From contig CATMNW010000057.1 in NCBI GenBank assembly GCA_950071875.1, positions 1 through 10,179 on the forward strand: a stretch of 10,179 bases of DNA, in the 5' to 3' direction. The DNA is from an uncultured Erythrobacteraceae bacterium (GTDB taxonomy: Bacteria > Pseudomonadota > Alphaproteobacteria > Sphingomonadales > Sphingomonadaceae). The notes beneath the pieces are model-generated. The model was not told the DNA's origin and did not search any database. It saw only the letters and a list, made by a program, of their open reading frames with translations. This document shows, in pieces, positions 1 through 6,579 of the stretch. Made by a program: the position numbers and the translations under genes. Within the stretch, counting starts at the first letter, position 1. Every line of letters begins with the position of its first letter.

Positions 1-100
1 CACTGATGAAAGCTATTCGGCAAAAATCGCTTTGTGGAAGCGGCTACCTTTGCCCGTGGCGAACCGGATCGGTCCTTTGATAGCGCGCGGGCTGGGTTAG
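1..100 (+). CDS. C-terminal fragment of FemAB-like XrtA/PEP-CTERM system protein
   Basis: An open frame runs from the left edge (frame of base 2) to a TAG at 98-100 and gives 32 C-terminal residues, including KIALWKRLPLPVANRIGP. This tail resembles the end of the FemAB-family proteins that sit beside exosortase A loci (TIGR03019 type). These are GNAT-fold acyl or aminoacyl transferase-like proteins presumed to act in exopolysaccharide modification; their chemistry is not established. The stop codon lies one base before the ATG of the following glycosyltransferase, as expected within one operon, and gene order in XrtA loci commonly puts FemAB just before that glycosyltransferase. The assignment rests on a short tail recalled from the family plus context. 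That the frame is coding is fairly safe; the family name is less so. Confidence 0.6.
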   Translation, partial: TDESYSAKIALWKRLPLPVANRIGPLIARGLG

Positions 101-101
101 G

Positions 102-1325
102 ATGGGCGAAACACTTTTCCTGGCACATCGGGTGCCTTTCCCACCAGATCGCGGTGATAAAATCCGGTCGCACCATATTTTGCGGGGGTTAGCGAAATCG
201 GGCCCGGTCCATGTGGGGACTTTCGGTGAAACTGCCTCCGACATGGCACAAAAAGGCCACCTCGCTTCCGTTGCGAAAACTCACGCATTGATTGAGCGGC
301 TAAAACCCATGGTCGTTGCCGGGATCGAAGCTGTGGCGCGAGGCAGGCCGGTCAGCCTGACCGCATTTGAGCACGAAGCGCTGAAGCGCTATGTCGCCAA
401 AACCCTCTTGAACCATCCGATAGACACGATCTTCGTATTCTCTGGCCAGATGGGGCAGTACATCCCCGAGGAATTCGCAGGGCGTGTCGTGATCGATCTC
501 TGCGATGTCGATAGTGCGAAGTTTGAGGCATATGCCGGTAACGGCCAGCGGGTCTGGCTCAACCGGCGGGAAGGCCGGTTACTCGCCCTTGAAGAAGAAC
601 GCCTTGCTCACCGCGCCGATATGACCCTTTTGATTAGCGATAACGAAGCGCAGCTTTTGCGCGATCGTTTGCGAACGAAAGAAAACGCGCTGGTGGCGTC
701 TCTCGGCAATGGCGTCGACACCGCTTATTTCGACCCGGCATCAGGGGTACTCCAACCGGACCTCGAAGAAGGCGAAGACCCCCAGATCGTGTTTACGGGG
801 CAGATGGACTACGCACCGAATGTCGCAGCGGCAGTATGGTTCGCAGAGCAGGTAATGCCAGTGGTCCGAACCGCTTACGAACGGGCACGATTTCACATTG
901 TTGGCCGGAATCCGGCCTCGGAAATTGCCTCATTGCATGGCGAAAATGGCGTGCGGGTGTGGGGCGAAGTGCCCGACGTGCGACCCTATCTCAAGAGCGC
1001 CGATCTCGTGGTTGCCCCCTTGTTGATAGCGCGCGGCGTGCAGAACAAGGTGCTGGAAGCAATGGCCATGGAAAAGGCCGTCGTTCTCACGCCAGACGCT
1101 GCGACAGGTATAAATGCTTTAGCTGACGAACATTTCGTTGTTTGTCGGGCTGATCCCACAGCATTCGCAGCGGTTATCCATCGGCTGCTCGGCGATCATT
1201 CGGCGCGCAGAAAAATCGGCGAGGCTGCGCGGCGCTTTGTGACAGACCGAATGAGCTGGGACAGCATACACGAGCAAATTGCGCGAATTCTCGATGGCAA
1301 TGCACCCAGACGCAATGCAGCCTGA
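102..1325 (+). CDS. Glycosyltransferase family 4, XrtA/PEP-CTERM system-associated (TIGR03087 type)
   Basis: 407-residue cytoplasmic glycosyltransferase of GT-B fold, predicted to transfer a sugar from a nucleotide-sugar donor during exopolysaccharide assembly linked to exosortase A. The N-terminal signature LFLAHRVPFPPDRGDKIRS (residues 5-23) is characteristic of the TIGR03087 sugar transferases. The C-terminal GT4 donor domain is visible: IVFTGQMDYAPN (229-240), FHIVGRNP (264-271), VWGEVPDVRPYLKSADLVVAPL (286-307, the usual 'stage' segment), and GVQNKVLEAMAMEKAVV (312-328), which fits the donor-site acidic/helix region. The ATG at 102 is chosen because the family signature follows at once. 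The short TTAGG in front of it is too close to be a standard ribosome binding site, so initiation is probably coupled to the FemAB stop one base upstream. Its 3' end overlaps the start region of xrtA. Donor and acceptor sugars cannot be read from the sequence. Confidence 0.9.
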   Translation: MGETLFLAHRVPFPPDRGDKIRSHHILRGLAKSGPVHVGTFGETASDMAQKGHLASVAKTHALIERLKPMVVAGIEAVARGRPVSLTAFEHEALKRYVAKTLLNHPIDTIFVFSGQMGQYIPEEFAGRVVIDLCDVDSAKFEAYAGNGQRVWLNRREGRLLALEEERLAHRADMTLLISDNEAQLLRDRLRTKENALVASLGNGVDTAYFDPASGVLQPDLEEGEDPQIVFTGQMDYAPNVAAAVWFAEQVMPVVRTAYERARFHIVGRNPASEIASLHGENGVRVWGEVPDVRPYLKSADLVVAPLLIARGVQNKVLEAMAMEKAVVLTPDAATGINALADEHFVVCRADPTAFAAVIHRLLGDHSARRKIGEAARRFVTDRMSWDSIHEQIARILDGNAPRRNAA

Positions 1326-2304
1326 TCTGGTTATGAGCGCATCGGCACGCCCAGGCATAGGAAAGCCGTTTGCCTTGGTCGGACTGGTTTGGCTCGCAAT
1401 CGTGGCTGTCACTTTCCAGGACTGGGCCGCGATGGCGCACCAATGGTGGAACATCGACACCTACAGCCATATTCTGCTCGTTCCACCGATTATCCTATGG
1501 CTGATCTACATAAGAGTTGGGGAGGTTAGGAAGGTTGCAGCCGGCGGGTGGTGGGGCGGTATCGCGGTGACCGCAGTCGGTCTGTGCATGTGGTTTGCGG
1601 GCCGGAACACAGATATCAATCTCGTGGCACAGTGTGGCGCAGTTGTCGCCCTTCAGGGGACTGCACTTGGTGTTCTCGGGTTGCGCGCGGGCGTCATTTT
1701 GGCTTTTCCGCTAGGGTACATGTTGTTTCTCGTTCCTTTCGGAGACGAGATCATTCCGCCACTGCAATTTCTGACAGCGGAGATGGTCACGGCACTGACG
1801 CGCTGGAGCGGTGTCGAAACGGTAGCCGATGGCATCAACATCGATACACCGGCGGGACTTTTCATCGTCGCCGAAGAATGCGCCGGAGTGAAGTTCTTGA
1901 TCGCAATGCTGACGCTTGGAATACTGGTCGCGCAGACCTGTTTCGCCAGCTGGAAGCGGAGGGCATGGTTTCTCCTAGCCTGCATAGTTGTCCCGATCCT
2001 CGCCAATGCCGTGCGCGCATGGGCCACGATTTATATCGCTCAATATGTGGGAGCTGAAGCGGCAGGTAGCTTCGACCACATCGTCTATGGCTGGATATTC
2101 TTCGGTATCGTCATTGCGATCGTTCTAGGGATCGCATGGCGTCTCTTCGAGCGCGAACCTGAAGAGGCTGGATGGGCCGCCGAGGAGGTCGCCGGGATGT
2201 CGCTTGTGACACAGCTACAGGGCAAACCGGCCGACCCCGCCATAGTCTGCGGTGCAGCGATCGCAGTCACACTGGCCTTTGCTGTAATCCTTCGTCTGGT
2301 TTAG
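1294..2304 (+). CDS. xrtA: Exosortase A (membrane cysteine protease/transpeptidase)
   Basis: Polytopic inner-membrane protein of the EpsH/exosortase family, about eight hydrophobic segments, 336 residues from the ATG at 1294. Exosortases recognise the C-terminal PEP-CTERM signal of exported proteins and cleave it, probably transferring the protein to another acceptor. The three catalytic residues of the family are visible: Cys196 in EECAGVKF, Arg241 in NAVRAW and His262 in DHIVYGW. The early YSHILLVPP motif (57-65) also fits. The start is uncertain: TTG 1279 and ATGs at 1294, 1300, 1315 and 1333 are all in frame and none has a good ribosome binding site. The first helix begins near residue 26, so all are compatible. 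The gene overlaps the end of the glycosyltransferase gene and ends 11 bases before the amidotransferase ATG. The protein stops right after a last hydrophobic segment (about 317-335); the EpsI domain found fused to many XrtA proteins is absent. Confidence 0.92.
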   Translation: MAMHPDAMQPDLVMSASARPGIGKPFALVGLVWLAIVAVTFQDWAAMAHQWWNIDTYSHILLVPPIILWLIYIRVGEVRKVAAGGWWGGIAVTAVGLCMWFAGRNTDINLVAQCGAVVALQGTALGVLGLRAGVILAFPLGYMLFLVPFGDEIIPPLQFLTAEMVTALTRWSGVETVADGINIDTPAGLFIVAEECAGVKFLIAMLTLGILVAQTCFASWKRRAWFLLACIVVPILANAVRAWATIYIAQYVGAEAAGSFDHIVYGWIFFGIVIAIVLGIAWRLFEREPEEAGWAAEEVAGMSLVTQLQGKPADPAIVCGAAIAVTLAFAVILRLV

Positions 2305-2315
2305 GCGGATCGCAT
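2305..2315 (+). promoter_or_regulatory. Ribosome binding site of the amidotransferase gene, overlapping the xrtA stop
   Basis: An AGGCGGA-like Shine-Dalgarno (2303-2309) begins inside the TAG stop of xrtA (2302-2304) and lies 6 bases before the ATG at 2316. It supports the 2316 start over any upstream in-frame start. It also means ribosomes finishing xrtA pass directly over the initiation site of the next gene. Confidence 0.55.
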
Positions 2316-4214
2316 ATGTGCGGGATCGCAGGAATTTTCCATTATGAAACGGTGAAACCGGTCGACCCGAAGCGGATCGAGCGCATGAGCGATGCGCTTA
2401 TCCATCGCGGACCAGATGGTAGCGACGTTTGGACGGCACCGGGCATCGGGTTGGGCCACCGCCGCCTTTCGATCATCGATCTGGAGGGGTCACCACAGCC
2501 AATGCATTCAGCCGATGGGCGGGCCGTCATCGTATTCAACGGTGAAATCTACAACTACCGGGAACTGCGGCGCGAACTGAAGCAGTGTGGTGCGCGCTTC
2601 CGCACCGACGGCGATACAGAAACTATTCTGGCGGCCTGGCAGCAATGGGGGCCTGATTGTCTATCGCGCCTCGAGGGCATGTTTGCCTTTGCCCTCTATG
2701 ATCTGGAGAAACGCCAGCTGTTCCTCGCGCGCGACCGGCTCGGGGTGAAACCGTTTTACATGGCGCGGCTCGAAGGCGGTGCGCTCGCCTTCGCGAGCGA
2801 AATGAAGGGACTGCTCGCCAACCCCCTTTTGCGCCGTGAACTCGATCCGCTGGCGATCGAGGATTACATGGCCTGGGGTTATGTGCCCGACCATCGCGCA
2901 ATTTTGAAGGGCGTCGAGAAACTGCCTGCGGGCCATTTCCTGCTGCTCGAACATGGTCAGTCGCCGGGACTGCCGCGTCAATGGTGGGACGTCAGTTTCG
3001 CCGATCGTGTGAGGGGGCGAACCGAAGACTTGTCGGCCCAGCTTCTTCACCTCATGCGCGACGGTGTGACAAGCCGGATGGTCGCAGATGTTCCTCTTGG
3101 CGCGTTCCTGTCCGGCGGTGTCGATAGCTCGTCGGTCGTCGCACTCATGAGCGAGGCGAGCGCAGCGCCGGTAACGAGCTGTTCGATTGGCTTCGACGTC
3201 GAAAGCGCGGATGAGACGGGATACGCACGCAAGGTGGCAGGTCTTTTCGCCACCGATCATCATGAGCGCATCGTCTCGGCTGACCAATTCGGCGAGATAG
3301 AACGGATTGCGTCTATTTTCGACGAGCCTTTTGCAGATGCGAGCGCGCTGCCAACGCTGAGCGTCTGCGAATTGGCACGAAAGCATGTCACCGTAGCGCT
3401 GTCGGGCGACGGAGCAGACGAGGCATTCGCCGGCTATAGGCGCCAGATTTTCCATGCCCGCGAAGAGCAGATCCGCTCGGTACTTCCCGGAGCGATGCGC
3501 GGACCGGTTTTCGGTGGATTGGGTAGGTGCTGGCCCAAGGCTGACTGGGCGCCTCGTCCACTACGTGCCAAGACGACACTCCTCTCACTCGCAGCGAGTG
3601 GAGAGGAGGGGTATGCGCGTGCGTTATCCATACTCGCTCCCGAACAGCGTGAGCAACTGTATGGCGACGTCCTGCTGTCCGCTCGAGGCGACTACCGCGC
3701 GGAGCAACCCTTCGAGAAGCTGATGCGGGAAGCGCCAGCGCGAACCGGCCTGGATCGGGCGCAATATGCCGATCTCAAGTTCTGGCTTCCGGGTGACATA
3801 CTTACAAAAACCGATCGGACCAGCATGGCGGTCAGCCTGGAGGCGCGTGAGCCCTTGCTTGACCATCGCCTCATCGAATTCGGTGCGCGCCTGCCGCAAC
3901 GCCAGCGCCTTCGCGGTACGACGGGCAAGTGGTTGATGAAGCATACAATGCAGCGATACCTGCCCGACGATATCCTGTACCGGCAAAAGCAGGGTTTCGT
4001 CACGCCGTTGGCCGAATGGTTTCGGGGGCCATTGGCGAGCGAAGCGAGGGCAGTTGCATCGAGCGAATTGCTTGTCGGAAACGGGTGGTTCGCCCGCAAG
4101 GCGCTTTCGCGGCTTGCGGACGATCACATTTCCGGTCGTTCCGATCACGGCCGGGTCTTGTGGCAGCTATTGATGCTCGAACGTTCGCTCAAACGATTGA
4201 AGCCAAGCGCCTAG
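2316..4214 (+). CDS. Asparagine synthase-like amidotransferase, XrtA/PEP-CTERM system-associated (TIGR03108 type)
   Basis: 632-residue class II (Ntn) glutamine amidotransferase fused to an asparagine-synthetase domain. Glutamine would be hydrolysed in the N-terminal half (about residues 2-215). The released ammonia would then attack an acyl-adenylate made in the C-terminal half. Visible are Cys2 exposed after Met removal in MCGIAGIF, HRRLSIID (48-55), VFNGEIYNY (73-81) and DGDTE (98-102). In the synthetase half are the PP-loop SGGVDSS (266-272) and LSGDGADEAFAGY (362-374). The start is fixed by the need for Cys2: an in-frame extension to 2172 exists but would block the catalytic cysteine and lies inside xrtA. 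It is last in the visible XrtA operon; members of this type occur beside exosortase A and are thought to amidate a sugar or peptide acceptor of the exopolysaccharide pathway. True asparagine synthesis is an alternative, less likely from context. Its TAG shares CTAG with the stop of the opposing pirin gene. Confidence 0.92.
   Translation: MCGIAGIFHYETVKPVDPKRIERMSDALIHRGPDGSDVWTAPGIGLGHRRLSIIDLEGSPQPMHSADGRAVIVFNGEIYNYRELRRELKQCGARFRTDGDTETILAAWQQWGPDCLSRLEGMFAFALYDLEKRQLFLARDRLGVKPFYMARLEGGALAFASEMKGLLANPLLRRELDPLAIEDYMAWGYVPDHRAILKGVEKLPAGHFLLLEHGQSPGLPRQWWDVSFADRVRGRTEDLSAQLLHLMRDGVTSRMVADVPLGAFLSGGVDSSSVVALMSEASAAPVTSCSIGFDVESADETGYARKVAGLFATDHHERIVSADQFGEIERIASIFDEPFADASALPTLSVCELARKHVTVALSGDGADEAFAGYRRQIFHAREEQIRSVLPGAMRGPVFGGLGRCWPKADWAPRPLRAKTTLLSLAASGEEGYARALSILAPEQREQLYGDVLLSARGDYRAEQPFEKLMREAPARTGLDRAQYADLKFWLPGDILTKTDRTSMAVSLEAREPLLDHRLIEFGARLPQRQRLRGTTGKWLMKHTMQRYLPDDILYRQKQGFVTPLAEWFRGPLASEARAVASSELLVGNGWFARKALSRLADDHISGRSDHGRVLWQLLMLERSLKRLKPSA
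3579..3608 (+). repeat. Strong inverted repeat inside the amidotransferase gene
   Basis: CTCCTCTC (3579-3586) plus ACTCGC (3587-3592) pairs with GCGAGT (3594-3599) plus GAGAGGAG (3601-3608), with a single unpaired G at 3600. Allowing a three-base CAG turn, this gives a 13-bp stem with one bulge. It encodes the segment around LLSLAASGEEG and does not break the reading frame. It lacks a following run of T on either strand, so it does not look like an intrinsic terminator. Confidence 0.8.
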
Positions 4215-4909
4215 CGTGCATCCACCAGAACGATCTCGGCATCATCGAGCGCTTCGACGACGATTTCATCTTCACCGGTTACGGCAATCCCGTCGCGCGG
4301 CTGCGCCTCGATCCCGTTGACCTTGATACGACCCTTGGGTGCAACGAGATATTGATGCCGCTCGCCCGCGGTTTTCCAGGTCGAGCTCTGCCCGGCAGCT
4401 AACGTTGCCGCCGCGACCTTTGCGTCGGTGCGGATAGGCAGAGCATCATCTGCATCCGGTGTGCCGCTGGCGAGAATTTCGAAAGCGCCATCGCGGCTTG
4501 CCTTGGGAAATTCGCGCTGTCCCCAGCCAGGTTCCTCTCCTCCGCGGTCGGGGAGGATCCAGATCTGGAAAAGGGTGGTATCCTCGTCCTCGAGGTTCAT
4601 TTCGGCATGGGTAATGCCTGTGCCCGCGCTCATCACCTGGACGTCGCCCGCCGCGGTACGTCCTTCGTTGCCAAGGCTATCGCGGTGGCTGATTGCGCCG
4701 GTCCGCACGAAGGTGACGATTTCCATATCGCGGTGCGGGTGGGGTGGAAAACCGGACTGCCCCGCAATCGTGTCGTCATTCCACACGCGGATGCTGCCCC
4801 AGCCCATTCGGTCGGGATCGTGGTAATTCGCGAAGCTGAAGTGATGCCGCGCATCGAGCCAGCCATGGTTCGCATGGCCGAGGGTGGCGAAGGGTCGGAT
4901 GTCAATCAT
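4211..4909 (-). CDS. Pirin family protein (YhhW/quercetin 2,3-dioxygenase-like bicupin)
   Basis: 232-residue cytosolic bicupin. The metal-binding residues of pirins are all present: His57 and His59 in HPHRDMEI, and His101 and Glu103 in THAEMN. They sit at the positions I recall for E. coli YhhW, with the same opening pattern GHANHGWLDARHHFSFANY (11-29). Members bind Fe(II) or another divalent metal, and YhhW shows quercetinase activity in vitro; the physiological substrate is unknown. The ATG at 4909 is chosen because it matches the family N-terminus. Initiation further upstream at 4981 would add an unconserved, arginine-rich stretch. A GAGACTGAG-like purine tract precedes the ATG. The gene lies 95 bases downstream of zapE on the same strand, so it may be read from the sdhB operon or have its own promoter. 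It ends in a 4-base overlap with the opposing amidotransferase gene. Confidence 0.9.
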   Translation of the reverse strand: MIDIRPFATLGHANHGWLDARHHFSFANYHDPDRMGWGSIRVWNDDTIAGQSGFPPHPHRDMEIVTFVRTGAISHRDSLGNEGRTAAGDVQVMSAGTGITHAEMNLEDEDTTLFQIWILPDRGGEEPGWGQREFPKASRDGAFEILASGTPDADDALPIRTDAKVAAATLAAGQSSTWKTAGERHQYLVAPKGRIKVNGIEAQPRDGIAVTGEDEIVVEALDDAEIVLVDAR

Positions 4910-5004
4910 ACTCAGTCTCACATCGGCGGGGTGTTGACGCCGGAAGTGATGTGGATCTGGGAGCCGCATCCGCAGCTTCAAGAACGCACACGTATGTGCC
5001 TGCC
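4910..5004 (-). other. Intergenic region between zapE and the pirin gene
   Basis: 95 bases with no gene. It holds a short hairpin just after the zapE stop (annotated separately) and the purine-rich ribosome binding site of the pirin gene. I could not pick a convincing -35/-10 pair. Confidence 0.5.
4976..4999 (-). terminator. Possible weak terminator or 3' hairpin after zapE
   Basis: On the - strand, five bases after the zapE stop, GCACA-TACG-TGTGC can form a 5-bp stem with a UNCG-type loop, followed by GTTCTT. The stem is short and the T-run broken, so at best this is a leaky terminator or a 3'-end stabilising hairpin between zapE and the pirin gene. Confidence 0.25.
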
Positions 5005-6117
5005 TCAGGCTGCTCCGTGCCCGCGAGCCATGTAATCGGCGCTCTGCATCTCCTTGAGACGGCTCACGGTACGTTCGAATTCGAACGCCCCGTCGCCGGA
5101 GGTGTAGAGGTTCTCCGGTGCCGCGGCGGCAGTGGCAAACAACTTCACGTTGTTTTCGTACAGGGCGTCGATCAGCTTGGTAAAGCGGATCGCCTCGTTA
5201 CGATTGTCCGGGGACATCGCCGGGATTCCGACCACGATGACCGTATGGAAGGCGTGCGCAAGCGCGAGATAGTCTGACGCACCGCGGTTCTCCCCGCACA
5301 GGCGCCTGAAGCTGAACACCCCGACGCCCTTCAGGCTTTTCGGTACATGCAGCGTGCGCCCGCCGCCCAGATCGATCTCGCCCGAAGGGACGTTGTCGGC
5401 GTCTTCAGGTGCGTAATCCGTAAGTCGGAAGAAGGCCTCGCGTACCTGCGCCGTGGCTTCTTCTCCCAAGGGCGAATGCCACGTGTCGATATCGCCCAGG
5501 CGGTCAAGCCGGTAGTCGGTAGGTCCATTCAGTGGAAGGACGTCAAGTTCTTCCTCCACCAGGTCGATGAAGGGCAGAAATAGCGAACGGTTGAGTCCGT
5601 CCTTGTACAAATCCTTTGGGGGGCGATTGCTGGTGGTCACCACCGTCACACCCTGATCGCGTATGAGCGCGGTGAAGAGGCGCGCCATGATGGCGGCATC
5701 GGCCGTGTTCGTGACCACCATTTCATCGAAGGCGAGGCATCGGACATCTTCGGCGATATCGCGAGCAACCTTGCCCGTCGGATCGCCGGGATCGCTAGTG
5801 CGCCGTTGGGCGATGCGCCGGTCGACCTCGAGCATGAATTCGTGAAAGTGTGCCCGTCGTTTCTCTTCGATGCCCAGCGTTTCCACGAACAGGTCCATCA
5901 GCATCGACTTTCCGCGTCCGACGCCGCCCCACATGTATACGCCCTGTGGATTGGCCTTCTTGGCGCGGAACAGTTGCAACAGCAGTCCGCCCGAATTCTC
6001 CGCTTCCAGATCTTTCTGCAACCGGTCGAGGCGTTCTGCAGCGTGGCGTTGGTCAGGATCGGCCTGGAGTTCGCCTGCCGCGACCAATCGCTCGTAGCGG
6101 GCAAGCATGCCGGTCAT
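5005..6117 (-). CDS. zapE: Cell division protein ZapE / AFG1-type ATPase
   Basis: 370-residue P-loop ATPase of the AFG1/ZapE family. The E. coli member associates with the Z-ring and modulates FtsZ; the mitochondrial homologue Afg1/LACE1 is linked to quality control of respiratory-chain subunits. Visible motifs are Walker A GGVGRGKS (64-71), Walker B CLAFDE (127-132), sensor-1 TTSNRPP (161-167), and the family's C-terminal FEFERTVSRLKEMQS. Length is typical. The ATG at 6117 overlaps the thioesterase TGA in an ATGA, indicating translational coupling; a second in-frame ATG lies at 6108. It is the third gene of the string sdhB–thioesterase–zapE. In many alphaproteobacteria zapE is followed by malate dehydrogenase (mdh); here a pirin gene follows. 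The link to respiratory genes fits the Afg1 role, but that is inference. Confidence 0.93.
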   Translation of the reverse strand: MTGMLARYERLVAAGELQADPDQRHAAERLDRLQKDLEAENSGGLLLQLFRAKKANPQGVYMWGGVGRGKSMLMDLFVETLGIEEKRRAHFHEFMLEVDRRIAQRRTSDPGDPTGKVARDIAEDVRCLAFDEMVVTNTADAAIMARLFTALIRDQGVTVVTTSNRPPKDLYKDGLNRSLFLPFIDLVEEELDVLPLNGPTDYRLDRLGDIDTWHSPLGEEATAQVREAFFRLTDYAPEDADNVPSGEIDLGGGRTLHVPKSLKGVGVFSFRRLCGENRGASDYLALAHAFHTVIVVGIPAMSPDNRNEAIRFTKLIDALYENNVKLFATAAAAPENLYTSGDGAFEFERTVSRLKEMQSADYMARGHGAA

Positions 6118-6578
6118 GCGGCGATGCGGCGCTTCATCTTCTTCACAATGCCGGAAAAACTGGCAACCTTGTGGTCTTCCTGCTCGACCGTACCGCGCAC
6201 GAACACCATGCTACCGGTCTCGCGAACGATTTCGCACACCGCATCGAGGGGGCGATCCGGTTGGCCGCCTCCGACGAATTGGGTCGACAGCTCTACCGTT
6301 ACCGATGGACCGGCGTTGCCGCTTCCAATCGTGTGCATAGTGGTGAAAAGGCTGATGTCGATCAGCGAAAGCGTCACCGCGCCGTGAATGATGCCCTGCA
6401 GGTTTTCGTGTCGCCGCTCGGGAAACATGCGCAGGCGCGCTTTCCCGTCATCATCGACGCGAGTGATGAGCTTGCCCATCACCGCTCCGTTGAACAGTGA
6501 CCTGTCCTTCAGGTTCCAGTGCCGCCAGCCCGGATTGTCGGGATCCGGGCCATGCTCGAAGACTTCGTCCGGCAACAC
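6114..6578 (-). CDS. PaaI family hotdog-fold thioesterase
   Basis: Hotdog-fold acyl-CoA thioesterase of about 154 residues, predicted to hydrolyse an acyl-CoA in the cytoplasm; the substrate is unknown. The PaaI-type core is HENLQGIIHGAVTLSLIDIS, with the conserved His-Gly at 65-66 and Asp74 (numbered from the GTG). The usual HGG is HGA here. The start is ambiguous because there is no ATG near the N-terminus. GTG at 6578 lies one base after the sdhB stop. TTG at 6599 would overlap sdhB by 20 bases, and TTG at 6575 is also possible. None has a clear ribosome binding site, so translation is probably coupled to sdhB. The 3' end overlaps the zapE start in an ATGA. Position between sdhB and zapE is, as I recall, common in Sphingomonadales. 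Confidence 0.85.
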   Translation of the reverse strand: MLPDEVFEHGPDPDNPGWRHWNLKDRSLFNGAVMGKLITRVDDDGKARLRMFPERRHENLQGIIHGAVTLSLIDISLFTTMHTIGSGNAGPSVTVELSTQFVGGGQPDRPLDAVCEIVRETGSMVFVRGTVEQEDHKVASFSGIVKKMKRRIAA

Positions 6579-6579
6579 G

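Noticed and set aside
2172..2315. In-frame upstream extension of the amidotransferase
   Set aside because: It would bury the catalytic cysteine that must follow the initiator Met, and it lies inside xrtA.
2661..3455. - strand open frame of about 264 codons opposite the amidotransferase
   Set aside because: The composition is rich in Arg, His and Cys and has no domain. The + strand carries the amidotransferase motifs across the same span.
4520..4560. Imperfect TCCTCC...GGAGGA hairpin in the pirin gene
   Set aside because: Only a 6-bp stem with a large loop inside coding sequence; easily due to chance.
5072..5087. 16-bp perfect palindrome CGTTCGAATTCGAACG inside zapE
   Set aside because: It is fully explained by codons for the conserved ZapE segment FEFER, so there is no need for a regulatory role.
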